From contig NZ_JAAOIE010000002.1 of assembly GCF_011326755.1 (NCBI RefSeq), forward strand, positions 248,001-312,000: DNA of 64,000 nucleotides, read 5' to 3'. Below the pieces are notes generated by a model. It saw only the letters and a list, made by a program, of their open reading frames with translations. It ran no database searches and was not told where the DNA came from. Below, in pieces: positions 46,084 to 56,088 of the stretch. Both the position numbers and the translations under genes were made by a program. Each line of letters opens with the position of its first letter. Positions within the stretch are counted from its first letter, which is position 1. This DNA comes from Cochlodiniinecator piscidefendens (GTDB lineage: Bacteria; Pseudomonadota; Alphaproteobacteria; Rhodobacterales; Rhodobacteraceae).

Positions 46084-47439
46084 TTGAAAAACAGGTATCC
46101 AGTTTTTACGCCGCCAGAATCTCGCGTTCAAAAACAGAGCCGCGCAGGATAACCCAACAACCAGCCCGATCCACACGCCCGGCGCACCGTATCCTAAAGG
46201 TTGGCTCAGGATATAAGCCACCGGCACACCAATCCCCCAATAGCTCAATGCTGCATATATCATAGGGATACGGGTGTCCTGCACGCCCCGAAGCAATCCA
46301 AGCGCCTGCGCCTGTGTTCCGTCTGCCAATTGAAACAACGCAGCAAGCACAAGCAATGTGACCCCAACTTGAACAATCTCAGTACGTGCTTCTTCGCCAG
46401 GATCTAAAAATGCACCTATAAACACCTCCGGAAACGTGACAAAGGCAATTGTCGTAACAACGGAGAAACCGAACGACATCATCGTTACAACTTTCCCCCC
46501 CATTCGGAGACCTTCTTCGTCTTGCCGGCCGTATGCACGCCCCGCTCTGATTGTCGCAACGCTGCCAAGTCCCAAGTGTACCATGAAAGTGATTGCAGCC
46601 AGTTGTACAGCAATCCCATGCGCCGCAAGTTCAATTGTACCAACCCAGCCTACCATCAGCGCAGCCGCGGCAAACAAGCCCGCTTCCGCCAACATGGTAA
46701 AGCTAATCGGTGCGCCTAACCGAAAAACAGCAAAAAACGCCCCCCAGTCCGCACGCCAGAACCGCTGAAACAAAGCATGCTCTGGAAAAACACGTTGCGC
46801 GTACCAGATTAAAATGAGCAACGATAAAACCTGCGTCGCAACAGATGCGATTGCGGCCCCACGAACGCCCAACTCAGGCGCACCCCAATTGCCGAAAATA
46901 AGCAGGTAATTCAAAAAAACATTCAAAACAGCGCTGCCAATTGTTGCCCACAGCAATATTCCAGTGCGCTCCAATGCTGACAAATAGCTTTTTAAGGTCA
47001 TAACCATTAAAGCCGGGAAAATTCCAAACCCGGCGATGATCAAATATTGTTCACCCAAAAATGCGATGCCACTCTCTTGCCCTAAGCTGCCCAATATGAA
47101 TTCAGCTTCAATGAATAACGGCATGACCAATGTTGCGGCCAAAAGGGATATCCAAATACCCATTCGGGTCACACGCCGCACATCCGCAGTATTGCCCTTC
47201 CCTTCGGCCTCCGCGACGAGCGGCATAACTGCGCCTGCAAAGCCTGAACAAAAAATAAAGATGACAAAGAAATAAGAGCTGGCAAGCGTCAATGCAGCAA
47301 GTGCTTCGACACTGTACCACCCCAGCATTACCGTATCTGTTACGCCAATCGCCATCTGCGCAATGTGGCTCCCGATTAACGGAAGCCCCAGACTCAACAC
47401 TGCTTTTGCGTGTGTTCCAAATGTATTATTCGTTTCCAT
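46078..47439 (-). CDS. MATE-family efflux transporter
   Basis: The 453-residue protein has twelve predicted membrane helices in two MATE repeats, starting VLSLGLPLIGSHIAQMAIGV, the usual N-terminal helix with the conserved Gln/Asp region (GVTDTVMLGWYS). It exports cationic drugs or metabolites using Na+ or H+. Its substrate is unknown. No regulator stands next to it. Confidence 0.93.
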   Translation of the reverse strand: METNNTFGTHAKAVLSLGLPLIGSHIAQMAIGVTDTVMLGWYSVEALAALTLASSYFFVIFIFCSGFAGAVMPLVAEAEGKGNTADVRRVTRMGIWISLLAATLVMPLFIEAEFILGSLGQESGIAFLGEQYLIIAGFGIFPALMVMTLKSYLSALERTGILLWATIGSAVLNVFLNYLLIFGNWGAPELGVRGAAIASVATQVLSLLILIWYAQRVFPEHALFQRFWRADWGAFFAVFRLGAPISFTMLAEAGLFAAAALMVGWVGTIELAAHGIAVQLAAITFMVHLGLGSVATIRAGRAYGRQDEEGLRMGGKVVTMMSFGFSVVTTIAFVTFPEVFIGAFLDPGEEARTEIVQVGVTLLVLAALFQLADGTQAQALGLLRGVQDTRIPMIYAALSYWGIGVPVAYILSQPLGYGAPGVWIGLVVGLSCAALFLNARFWRRKNWIPVFQQ

Positions 47440-47492
47440 AGCTAAGGCGTAACGCCCCGCTGCGTGCCCTGCAAGCCTTCTTAATCATAGTG

Positions 47493-48413
47493 TTAAGATG
47501 GGTGCAGTGATGTTCCTAAGATATGTTCAGAATTATGCACGACATGGCTTGCGCTACCAACGATCAAAGGATCGGCTTCACCCACAACTTTGTAGTCTTT
47601 ATCTGGATATTCCAGCGTTGACAAAAAGTGGCGCATACAATTTAAACGCGCGCGTTTTTTGTCGTTTGATTTCACAATAGTCCAAGGTGCATCAGCGGTA
47701 TCGGTGTAAAAGAACATCGCCTCTTTCGCTTCGGTGTAATCGTCCCATTTGGCTAAACTCGCCTGATCAATCGGTGACAATTTCCAACGCTTAAGTGGGT
47801 CATTCTTTCGCCCATCAAACCTACGCTTTTGCTCATCCTGTGTTACCGAAAACCAATATTTATAAAGCTGAACACCTGAACGTGTTAGCATGCGCTCCAG
47901 TTCCGGTGTCTGACGCATGAACTCCAAATATTCATTTGGTGTGCAAAACCCCATCACACGCTCCACGCCAGCGCGGTTGTACCAAGAACGGTCAAAAAAC
48001 ACCATTTCCCCTGCAGTTGGGAAATGCTGAATATAACGCTGATAATACCACTGGCCCCGCTCTAAGTTGGTTGGTTTATTTAATGCAACCACACGTGCTT
48101 CACGTGGGTTAAGATGCTCCATAAACCGCTTAATGGTTCCACCTTTACCTGCCGCATCACGCCCCTCAAAAAACAGTGCAAATTTTTGCCCTGTATCCTG
48201 CGCCCATTTTTGAACTTTCAGTAGCTCCGCCTGCAACTCAGCCTTTTGAGCTTCATACTCCTTGCGGCCCATTTTCTTGCCATACGGATAAATTCCCTGT
48301 TCAAACCCTTGCCGCGAAATATTGGGGGCAATTTTTGGAAACACTTTGTCGTTTTCGGTGGTCAGACCAGAAATATCTTGGGCCTCAACGGGGGTGGAAA
48401 TGAGTTCAGTCAT
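47493..48413 (-). CDS. ppk2: Polyphosphate kinase 2
   Basis: The 306-residue protein is PPK2, which uses polyphosphate to phosphorylate nucleoside diphosphates or monophosphates. Walker A is GRDAAGKGGTIK, Walker B region VFFDRSWYNRAGVERV, and the lid arginines are in DEQKRRFDGRKNDPLKRW. A single PPK2 domain of this length fits the class I type (NDP to NTP). CTAAGGAG precedes the ATG. It stands alone on the strand. Confidence 0.94.
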   Translation of the reverse strand: MTELISTPVEAQDISGLTTENDKVFPKIAPNISRQGFEQGIYPYGKKMGRKEYEAQKAELQAELLKVQKWAQDTGQKFALFFEGRDAAGKGGTIKRFMEHLNPREARVVALNKPTNLERGQWYYQRYIQHFPTAGEMVFFDRSWYNRAGVERVMGFCTPNEYLEFMRQTPELERMLTRSGVQLYKYWFSVTQDEQKRRFDGRKNDPLKRWKLSPIDQASLAKWDDYTEAKEAMFFYTDTADAPWTIVKSNDKKRARLNCMRHFLSTLEYPDKDYKVVGEADPLIVGSASHVVHNSEHILGTSLHPS

Positions 48414-48570
48414 GGGCGTCTCCTTAGAATTCGCCCATACTATGATCTATTTCATCGTCCACCACTTTGACGTGCATCAAATAAACTGCACACGATTATG
48501 ATCAACGTTATCCTTAACATATTGTGCGCCAATCCGAGAGCGCAACAAAGTGCAGCTCGAGAAATAAGGC

Positions 48571-48584
48571 GGCCCCTTGGGGCC
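48571..48584 (-). terminator. GC-rich hairpin after the AhpD-like gene
   Basis: GGCCCC (48571-48576) pairs with GGGGCC (48579-48584) on a two-base gap; the true loop opens further. On the minus strand it follows the AhpD-like stop and runs into GCCTTATTTC. Modest evidence. Confidence 0.4.
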
Positions 48585-48599
48585 ACAGTTTTCTTAAAT

Positions 48600-49208
48600 T
48601 CAGCGATGGTTCCAATCGTCGGGGTCGTCAGAATTATTCGGCGACAAACCTATAATGTCGCCCTTTGTCGAACATCCCAATCCCAATACTGTACGATTTG
48701 CATATGAAAAATACGCAGAAACCTGATTAATCTCCACAATTTCCCCGTCATCATAACCTACATCCCGCAATGCCTGAATATCGCTCTCAGCTAATCCATT
48801 CGGATCGCGCGTTAACATCCGCGCATATCGCAAAGCCTGTTTTTGCGCTGTATCCAAAGGGATTGAATCAATGTCTCCTGCATCGATTGAACGGCGGATA
48901 CCTGCAGATTTATCCTCGTCGTTCAAAAGACGTTTCATCCCTGCAAAATGGTGTTCAACGCAGTAATTGCATTCATTCAAGGAAGAGACCCAAACGCCAA
49001 TACATTCCAAAAACCATTTTGGGATCGTATTGCCCGAATGGTGCAGGACATATTTGTAAATCGCCATATGCCCCTCCATCGAATGGGGCCGCAAACTATG
49101 GGACATCATGATATTATCGACGTTGTTATCCGGCCCCTTAACGCGGTCATATAGCATTTTAAGTTTGCCTTTAGCGTCTTCATAGGCAACGGTTTTTATC
49201 CAAGCCAT
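48600..49208 (-). CDS. AhpD-like peroxidase-related protein (carboxymuconolactone decarboxylase fold)
   Basis: The frame extends 15 bases further, but the ATG at 49208 follows GGGAGAG and begins MAWIKTVAYEDAKGKLKML (202 residues). The catalytic segment ECNYCVEHHFAGMKRL carries the CxxC pair and histidine of AhpD-like proteins, which reduce peroxides or oxidise thiols with a partner. It matches the peroxidase-related enzyme subgroup. It has its own promoter region of 120 bases. Confidence 0.85.
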   Translation of the reverse strand: MAWIKTVAYEDAKGKLKMLYDRVKGPDNNVDNIMMSHSLRPHSMEGHMAIYKYVLHHSGNTIPKWFLECIGVWVSSLNECNYCVEHHFAGMKRLLNDEDKSAGIRRSIDAGDIDSIPLDTAQKQALRYARMLTRDPNGLAESDIQALRDVGYDDGEIVEINQVSAYFSYANRTVLGLGCSTKGDIIGLSPNNSDDPDDWNHR

Positions 49209-49346
49209 CAATCTCTCCCTCATGAATGTGTGAAGTTAGAGAACCACAAGCAGTTCCTAAAACCACCCCCAAATTTCGCTCATTTGCGTTTTCATGCTAG
49301 ATTGACGTAAGGGCATTTCGCCCGAACAAAAAAAGGGGGATTAGTA

Positions 49347-50534
49347 ATGTTTGGTTTTCGACTGCTTTATGCGGCCTCAGTTTGTTTTACATTGCACATT
49401 GTTCCAAGTGCTGCCCAAGATTTATCAACAGAAATAGAAACCGCACTCACCGGTTTAAGCGCTGGCTTTCCAGAAGGCGAAACTGCAGGCTTCAACGCCG
49501 CCATTACAGCGGCACCTGCTGGTATTACAGGGGATACATTTGGGCATGCTCTTTTTGCGCAACGACATTTTGATCGTGCCGCCTGGTTCTTTGGCAGCGA
49601 TGCAGTGGGGGATTTATCCGACCCTGCATCTTTGAATAATTTTTCAGCCATGTTGGTGCAAACCTATTTAAATGACCCTGACAGCTACCCAATTGATTGG
49701 CTTGCGACAGCGCATCTGGCGAGCGAACAGGCTGTCGCCTTGGCCCCGAACGAAGCCGCATTTCACAATAATTTAGCGCAAGTCCTCAGACATTTGGGGC
49801 AAGATGCCGTTGCTTCGGCCCGCCGCGCGACCGAGCTCGCTCCAGAAGAAACCCTTTATTGGGATAACCTCGCCCGCGCTCTCGAAGCATCCGGCGACAG
49901 CGAGGGCGCGGCAGCAGCTTTGGCTCGTTCGCATGCCATATCGCCAAACGCCCTGTCATTACAAATGGCTCGCGCCTCGATGCCCAATGTTGCAGGCAGC
50001 TACACAAGCGCGATCCAACCGAACTGCAATGTGAACTTCGGTTGCGAAGAAAACTGTCCTCGCTCCATTATCGGGCGCATCATGTTTGTGACATGCGAAA
50101 TTGAAAACCAATCTGCTCAACTCGCGTGTCTCGAAGGGCTCCCCCATCCGACGTCCTACCGTTGCGAAGAGGAATTTCCTGAATACGGTATTTTGATTCC
50201 GGGTTTGAACTCTGGGTTCTCTGTCGCTGTTCCCGGATTTAGCATGCATGTGTTGGTCAATGGCGATGGAACCATCCGAACACGTGTTGAATTTGGTGCA
50301 AGCGCTGGCCCTCTTACTGCATATGCGGGAACCGATGGGCGTTTCCAACCTGATGGCGGTGTGAGCTTTGACAACAACCGCGCAGGCGTGCGTCTGTCTT
50401 TGCTCAACCGTAGCCCAGCCGCCCAACAGGCCAGCAACCTCGGCCATCCGCCGGCCCATATCGAGCTGGAGAATGTTGATGGCGACACATCACTCAATGC
50501 CGAAGCCTATAACGCGGGTGTCATTTCCTACTGA
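49347..50534 (+). CDS. Exported TPR protein with a cysteine-rich C-terminal domain
   Basis: The 395-residue protein has a signal peptide (residues 1-23, ending SAA) and TPR-like helices over about 65-200 (AFHNNLAQVLRHLGQDAVAS, then LYWDNLARALEASGDSEGAA). A C-terminal domain has at least six cysteines, most within 50 residues (PNCNVNFGCEENCPRS, VTCEIEN, LACLEG, YRCEEE). The cysteine count suggests disulfides, which would need the DsbA system. The family is unknown to me. It is followed by a terminator and a convergent decarboxylase gene. Confidence 0.78.
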   Translation: MFGFRLLYAASVCFTLHIVPSAAQDLSTEIETALTGLSAGFPEGETAGFNAAITAAPAGITGDTFGHALFAQRHFDRAAWFFGSDAVGDLSDPASLNNFSAMLVQTYLNDPDSYPIDWLATAHLASEQAVALAPNEAAFHNNLAQVLRHLGQDAVASARRATELAPEETLYWDNLARALEASGDSEGAAAALARSHAISPNALSLQMARASMPNVAGSYTSAIQPNCNVNFGCEENCPRSIIGRIMFVTCEIENQSAQLACLEGLPHPTSYRCEEEFPEYGILIPGLNSGFSVAVPGFSMHVLVNGDGTIRTRVEFGASAGPLTAYAGTDGRFQPDGGVSFDNNRAGVRLSLLNRSPAAQQASNLGHPPAHIELENVDGDTSLNAEAYNAGVISY

Positions 50535-50541
50535 CCAAAAT

Positions 50542-50565
50542 ATGCCCGGCGATAAAACCGGGCAT
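50542..50565. terminator. Terminator between the TPR gene and the decarboxylase gene
   Basis: ATGCCCGG (50542-50549) pairs perfectly with CCGGGCAT (50558-50565). A-rich loop and T-rich flank. The two genes are convergent, so it may work both ways. Confidence 0.7.
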
Positions 50566-50571
50566 CTATCA

Positions 50572-51990
50572 TTAACCGCGCGCCTTCATCACCGCAGCTA
50601 GTGCCGCATCAATATCTGTTTGATGTGTGCGATGATTGGTGATTGCGGCCCGCAGGACTTTCACCCCATCAACGAGCGTTGTTGAAAATACAGCTTCACC
50701 GTTTTCTTGAAGGTCCTCTGAAATACGCTGATTGAGGTCAGATTGCGCGTCAGCCGCCAGTGTTTCATCGGCGGTGAAAACGCAAACGTTTGACGCAACT
50801 GGGGCGACGACACGCATGTTTTGCGCACTCCCCACCTGCGAAGCCATGTAAGCGGCTAAATGGCAGTTCCCTGTAATTGCTTGGGAAAAAGCATCAATCC
50901 CATAAGTCTCAAGTGCGGTCCAAACCTTAAGTGCGCGGTTGCCGCGCGACAAATCAATTCCATAATCGCAGAACCACGGATCACCACCAGACAAACCTCG
51001 TGCGCCCCCCTGCAAATACGCAGGGCGTGCGGCAAATGCAGCGCGGTGTTCGTCCTCATCACGGATCAAAACGCACCCACAATCATAATTCACATACATC
51101 CATTTGTGATAATCAAGCGCAATGGAATCCGCCCGTTCAATCCCATCGGTGAGGCAGCGATACGGGGCCTCTGCAATTCGGGTCCACGCGCCAAACGCCC
51201 CATCCACATGCAACCATAAATCCAAATTCTCAGCAGCATCCGCAAGAAGATTTAAATCATCAAATGCGCCAATATCAACGGTTCCCGCATTTCCAACGAC
51301 CAAAAATGGTTTCGCGCCTGATGCATGATCCTCCGCAACCATTCCAGCCAACGCAGAGACATCCATTTGACCATCAACCGTTGGCACCAGTCGCAAGTTG
51401 TCTGACCCAATTCCGAGCAGTTCAATCGCCTTTTTTGATGCATTGTGAACACCACCGCTGGCATAGGCCACCAATCGCACATCCCCTTGCCCGGTCTTAC
51501 GTACATTCGCGCCTAAGGCCCGAAGGCGCGCCGCCGCAAATGCAATAACTGTCGCCTGAGACGTACCAGTCACCAACACACCGCTGGCCGTTTCAGGAAA
51601 CCCCATTTGTTGACGTGTCCAATCGATAACAGCCCGTTCCATGTAAACTGCGCCATGATCACGGCCGCCACAGTTAATGTTGGTCACAACATTGGCCATT
51701 TCACTTAGGAAACCTGATGCAAGTCCGGTCCCCTGAACCCATCCCCAAAACTGTGGGTGGGGGCTTCCGCAACCATAAGGGAGGACATCCGATTTCAACC
51801 GCTCCGTTACAGAAGCATTCTGTGTTCCGATAGCAAAGCGTTCTTTCACCTCTTCGGGAACCGGTTGCCAAGGATAGTCCCGCGCGTTTTGCATCTGATC
51901 CATACAGGCGTCCAAAAACGCATGGGCCTCAGAGCGAAAAGCATCCCAATCTTGCGGGTCCAGCGGGGAGGTCTTATTGTCTGAGCTCAT
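50572..51990 (-). CDS. PLP-dependent group II amino-acid decarboxylase
   Basis: The 472-residue protein matches the aromatic-amino-acid/glutamate/histidine-type decarboxylases. Seen motifs are HPQFWGWVQGTG (substrate loop), GVLVTGTSQATVIAFAAAR (PLP-phosphate), HVDGAFGAW (PLP His/Asp) and the PLP lysine in ALDYHKWMYVNYDCG. The substrate is not clear from sequence. It stands alone; AGGA-type ribosome site. It would make a biogenic amine or a beta-alanine-type product. Confidence 0.88.
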   Translation of the reverse strand: MSSDNKTSPLDPQDWDAFRSEAHAFLDACMDQMQNARDYPWQPVPEEVKERFAIGTQNASVTERLKSDVLPYGCGSPHPQFWGWVQGTGLASGFLSEMANVVTNINCGGRDHGAVYMERAVIDWTRQQMGFPETASGVLVTGTSQATVIAFAAARLRALGANVRKTGQGDVRLVAYASGGVHNASKKAIELLGIGSDNLRLVPTVDGQMDVSALAGMVAEDHASGAKPFLVVGNAGTVDIGAFDDLNLLADAAENLDLWLHVDGAFGAWTRIAEAPYRCLTDGIERADSIALDYHKWMYVNYDCGCVLIRDEDEHRAAFAARPAYLQGGARGLSGGDPWFCDYGIDLSRGNRALKVWTALETYGIDAFSQAITGNCHLAAYMASQVGSAQNMRVVAPVASNVCVFTADETLAADAQSDLNQRISEDLQENGEAVFSTTLVDGVKVLRAAITNHRTHQTDIDAALAAVMKARG

Positions 51991-52190
51991 TTACCTATCC
52001 TTTTCTCTTCTATCAGGCTTTTAGCCAGCACTTGCAGCCCTTATAAAGCCTCCGGCCCAATAAACGAGTTTTTCGAAAGAGAATATCGAATAAATCGCAA
52101 TGAATAACCCCGCACGAAATTCCCCCCATTGCCCCGCCGCAATCTGCTGTCTAAGATGTATCTCCAATAAGCACAAAAGAGCAGAACCAC

Positions 52191-54155
52191 ATGGCAGACG
52201 ATCTTCTGACGGAACACGATGCACCTGAGCAGACCTACGATGCCTCTTCGATTGAGGTTTTGGAAGGTCTGGAACCCGTCCGAAAACGCCCTGGCATGTA
52301 TATTGGCGGCACCGATGAACGTGCAATGCACCACATGGTGGCAGAGGTTCTCGACAACTCAATGGATGAAGCTGTCGCCGGGTTCGCCAACCGAATCGAA
52401 GTTGAACTGCACGCGGATCATTCGGTCACCATCCGAGACAATGGTCGTGGTATCCCGATCGACCCGCATCCAAAATTCCCCGATAAATCTGCACTCGAAG
52501 TTATTTTGTGTACGCTTCATGCTGGCGGTAAATTTTCGGGCAAGGCTTATGAAACATCCGGTGGTTTGCATGGTGTTGGTGCCTCTGTTGTAAACGCATT
52601 ATCCGACAGCATGGTGGTGCAGGTTGCACGCAACAAAGAAGTATTTGAACAACGTTTTTCGCGCGGCATCCCATTGGGTCCTGTTGAAAAGGTAGGCGCG
52701 GCACCTAACCGGCGCGGCACGACTGTGACCTTCCATTCCGACCCAGAAATCTTTGGCAGCCAAAAGATGAAGCCAAAGCGCCTGATGACAATGGTGCGTT
52801 CAAAGGCGTATCTTTTTTCTGGCGTTGAAATTCGCTGGAAATCAGCCATTGATGATGGGGAAACCCCGACCGAGGCGACTTTTCATTTTCCCGGCGGCCT
52901 AGCGGATTACCTAACGGAGACGCTCGGTAAATCATCAACATACGCCGATACCCCCTTCGCAGGGAAAGTCGACTTTAAAGAGAAATTTGGCGAAGCAGGC
53001 TCTGTCGAATGGGCAATCAACTGGACGCCAACGCGTGACGGCTACATTCAATCCTATTGTAACACAGTGCCCACACCTGAGGGCGGCACACACGTAACAG
53101 GCTTTTGGGCTGCTATCCTAAAAGGCATCCGGGCCTACGGCGAATTGGTGAGCAATAAAAAAGCTAGCCAAATCACCCGTGATGACCTGACAAACGGCGG
53201 CTGTGCGCTGGTATCTTGTTTTATTCGCGAACCACAGTTCGTTGGCCAGACCAAAGATCGGCTTTCAAGTGCGGGCGCAACGCGTCTGGTGGAAAACTCT
53301 GTCCGTGATCACTTTGACAACTGGCTGGCCGCAGATACCAAGGCCGCCGGCGCGATTTTGGATTACCTTGTCTTACGGGCCGAAGAACGGCTTCGTCGGC
53401 GTCAAGAAAAAGAAACCCAACGCAAATCCGCCACAAAAAAACTGCGCCTGCCCGGTAAACTGACGGACTGTTCGTCAAACAGCCGCGAAGGCACGGAGTT
53501 GTTCATTGTTGAGGGTGACTCTGCGGGTGGGTCTGCCAAAATGGCACGCGATCGTAAAACGCAGGCTTTGCTTCCGCTCAAGGGTAAAATCTTAAACGTC
53601 CTTGGTGCTGCCAGCTCCAAAATCCATACCAATGCGGAAATAAGCGATATTATTCAGGCGCTTGGCGTTGGGATGGGGTCAAAGTTCAACGTAGATGATC
53701 TGCGTTATGAAAAGATCATCATCATGACCGATGCTGATGTCGATGGGGCCCATATCGCTGCACTTCTCATGACGTTCTTCTACACCCAAATGCGCCCGAT
53801 GATTGATCAGGGCCATCTATATTTGGCTTGCCCACCTTTGTTCCGTCTGACCCAAGGGGCAAAACGCATGTACTGCGTGGATGAGGCCGAAAAGAATAAG
53901 ATGCTGGAAAAAGGTCTCGGCGGACGTGGTAAGATTGATGTGTCCCGCTTCAAAGGTCTTGGCGAAATGGACGCTAAAGATCTGAAAGACACAACCATGA
54001 ACCCCAAAACACGCAAGCTGATCCGGGTCAGCATTGATGAGGATGAACCGGGCGAAACCAGCGACCTTGTTGAGCGTTTGATGGGTAAGAAACCTGAAAT
54101 GCGCTATCAATACATTCAGGAAAACGCCAAATTCGTCGAAGAACTTGACGTTTAA
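52191..54155 (+). CDS. parE: DNA topoisomerase IV subunit B
   Basis: The 654-residue subunit is full length for ParE: GHKL ATPase with VLDNSMDEAVAG, DNGRGIP and GGLHGVGASVVNALS, a transducer domain, then the TOPRIM domain with VEGDSAGGSAKMARDR and DADVDGAHIA. The absence of the long GyrB insert and the length favour ParE over GyrB. ParC is not in the window. ParE decatenates daughter chromosomes with ParC. Confidence 0.96.
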   Translation: MADDLLTEHDAPEQTYDASSIEVLEGLEPVRKRPGMYIGGTDERAMHHMVAEVLDNSMDEAVAGFANRIEVELHADHSVTIRDNGRGIPIDPHPKFPDKSALEVILCTLHAGGKFSGKAYETSGGLHGVGASVVNALSDSMVVQVARNKEVFEQRFSRGIPLGPVEKVGAAPNRRGTTVTFHSDPEIFGSQKMKPKRLMTMVRSKAYLFSGVEIRWKSAIDDGETPTEATFHFPGGLADYLTETLGKSSTYADTPFAGKVDFKEKFGEAGSVEWAINWTPTRDGYIQSYCNTVPTPEGGTHVTGFWAAILKGIRAYGELVSNKKASQITRDDLTNGGCALVSCFIREPQFVGQTKDRLSSAGATRLVENSVRDHFDNWLAADTKAAGAILDYLVLRAEERLRRRQEKETQRKSATKKLRLPGKLTDCSSNSREGTELFIVEGDSAGGSAKMARDRKTQALLPLKGKILNVLGAASSKIHTNAEISDIIQALGVGMGSKFNVDDLRYEKIIIMTDADVDGAHIAALLMTFFYTQMRPMIDQGHLYLACPPLFRLTQGAKRMYCVDEAEKNKMLEKGLGGRGKIDVSRFKGLGEMDAKDLKDTTMNPKTRKLIRVSIDEDEPGETSDLVERLMGKKPEMRYQYIQENAKFVEELDV

Positions 54156-54209
54156 ACCTTTCGGCTAAGCCCTCTTCCCCCTGTCGCCGCCCTGCTTTAT
54201 AGGGGCGGT

Positions 54210-55613
54210 ATGACTTTGAATCCTCCCAGCCTCCGCCCGGACCTCGCGCCCAAAGCGCGCCTTTCTGACATTGCCCGCGAGGGCCAGCCGAAAATCGGTA
54301 TGGTTTCGCTTGGCTGCCCGAAGGCTTTGGTGGATTCTGAACGCATTCTCACCCGCCTGCGCGCCGAAGGTTATGCCATGTCGCCGGACTATGCTGGTGC
54401 AGATGCGGTGATCGTTAACACGTGTGGCTTCCTAGACAGCGCCAAGGCCGAAAGCCTTGAGGCCATTGGTGAGGCCCTGAACGAAAACGGCAAGGTCATT
54501 GTCACAGGCTGTTTGGGTGCCGAAGAAGACTACATTCGCGGCACTCACCCGAATGTTTTAGCCGTGACCGGTCCGCATCAATACGAACAGGTTTTGGACG
54601 CAGTGCATGGTGCTGTGCCCCCGCAGCCTGATCCGTTTATTGATTTGCTGCCTGCAACGGGCGTATCCCTGACCCCACGCCACTACAGTTACCTAAAGAT
54701 TTCAGAAGGTTGCAACCACAAGTGCAAGTTCTGCATCATCCCGGATATGCGTGGTCGCCTGCAATCACGCCCGGCCCATGCGATCCTGCGAGAGGCCGAA
54801 AAGCTGGTCACAGCAGGCGTTCGCGAACTCTTGGTGATTTCACAGGATACCTCGGCCTATGGGTTGGATCGCAAATACGATATTAACCCGTGGAAAGACC
54901 GCGAAGTGCGGTCCCACATCACGGATCTTGCCCGCGAACTTGGACAGATGGAGGCATGGGTGCGCCTGCACTATGTCTACCCCTACCCGCATGTGCGCGA
55001 CCTAATTCCGCTGATGGCCGAAAGCTGCGCCAATGGCGGTGGCATCCTGCCCTATATGGATATCCCATTTCAACACGCCCACCCTGATGTGCTGAAACGC
55101 ATGGCGCGTCCGGCGGCGGGATCAAAGACGCTGGAAGAAATCGCCGCATGGCGCGCGACTTGCCCGGATATCACCCTGCGCTCGACCTTTATCGTTGGGT
55201 ATCCCGGCGAAACAGAGGCAGAATTCCAAACCCTGTTGGATTGGCTGGACGAGGCACAGCTCGATCGCGTTGGGTGCTTTAAATACGAAAACGTCGATGG
55301 CGCGCGGTCAAACGCCCTGCCCGATCATCTGGACGAAGACGTGAAGCAAGACCGCTGGGACCGCTTTATGGAGAAATCCCAAGCGATTTCTGAGGCAAAG
55401 CTGCAAGCCAAAGTCGGTACCCTGCAACAGGTGATCGTAGACGACGTGGACGAAGACGGCATCGCCACCTGCCGCACCAAAGCAGACGCCCCAGAGATCG
55501 ACGGCAACCTGTTTATCGACGAAGGCGCAGAAGACTTAAAACCGGGTGATCTGGCGACCGTTGAGGTGGATGAAGCGAGTGAGTATGACTTGTGGGGTAA
55601 ACGAATATCCTAG
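54210..55613 (+). CDS. rimO: Ribosomal protein uS12 methylthiotransferase RimO
   Basis: The 467-residue radical-SAM enzyme adds a methylthio group to Asp of ribosomal protein S12. UPF0004 N-terminal domain with [25 protein letters not shown] and TGCLGAEE (three cysteines for one [4Fe-4S]); radical SAM cluster motif [14 protein letters not shown]-terminal TRAM domain (about 400-467). It is the last housekeeping gene before an AT-rich insertion. Confidence 0.97.
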   Translation: MTLNPPSLRPDLAPKARLSDIAREGQPKIGMVSLGCPKALVDSERILTRLRAEGYAMSPDYAGADAVIVNTCGFLDSAKAESLEAIGEALNENGKVIVTGCLGAEEDYIRGTHPNVLAVTGPHQYEQVLDAVHGAVPPQPDPFIDLLPATGVSLTPRHYSYLKISEGCNHKCKFCIIPDMRGRLQSRPAHAILREAEKLVTAGVRELLVISQDTSAYGLDRKYDINPWKDREVRSHITDLARELGQMEAWVRLHYVYPYPHVRDLIPLMAESCANGGGILPYMDIPFQHAHPDVLKRMARPAAGSKTLEEIAAWRATCPDITLRSTFIVGYPGETEAEFQTLLDWLDEAQLDRVGCFKYENVDGARSNALPDHLDEDVKQDRWDRFMEKSQAISEAKLQAKVGTLQQVIVDDVDEDGIATCRTKADAPEIDGNLFIDEGAEDLKPGDLATVEVDEASEYDLWGKRIS

Positions 55614-55623
55614 TCTATTCGAG

Positions 55624-56088
55624 TTAAAAAACTTCTGTTTTAACTCCTGCCTCAGCGAGAATAATTTTGGATTTTTCAAAGCTGTGTTTATATGTGTGAT
55701 CTTCCATTGGCGCTTCGAAAGTCTTCAATGTGGTTATTCCAGACTGAACAATTGCTCTTGCACATTCGGCACAAGGAAAAAGGGTTGAGTACAGTGTCGC
55801 GTTTTCCAAGGCAACTCCACTTCGGGCCGCGTTGAATATAGCATTGCGTTCAGCGTGCTCAAACCAAAAGTACTTTTCGCCGTTTTCCTTGGAATATCGT
55901 ATTGCTTCGGTTCCCAAAACTCCCCTTGGAAGACCATTGTATCCTGTTGAAAGAATCTGGTTTGCTGAACCAACAATTACGACACCTACCTTTCTGCTTG
56001 TATCTTCACTCCAAGTTGAAACAAGTTCAGAAAGATCAAAGAACCTTTTATCCCAAACACTAAATTTATTTTGCAAAGGAAGTTTCAT
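55624..56088 (-). CDS. dCMP-deaminase-like zinc deaminase in AT-rich island
   Basis: The 154-residue protein has the zinc deaminase core of the deoxycytidylate deaminase family: substrate loop GYNGLPRGV, zinc His78 and catalytic Glu80 in FEHAERNAIFNAAR, and zinc cysteines 106 and 109 in LFPCAECARAI. All active-site residues are present, so it is expected to deaminate dCMP or a related cytosine nucleotide. It starts at the same base (56088) as the divergent DCD-like gene; the family start near WDKRFFDLSELVS means the frame cannot begin much later. Local base composition is AT-rich, unlike rimO and leuA, which suggests transfer. Alternatives are a housekeeping deaminase or a defence enzyme. Confidence 0.85.
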   Translation of the reverse strand: MKLPLQNKFSVWDKRFFDLSELVSTWSEDTSRKVGVVIVGSANQILSTGYNGLPRGVLGTEAIRYSKENGEKYFWFEHAERNAIFNAARSGVALENATLYSTLFPCAECARAIVQSGITTLKTFEAPMEDHTYKHSFEKSKIILAEAGVKTEVF

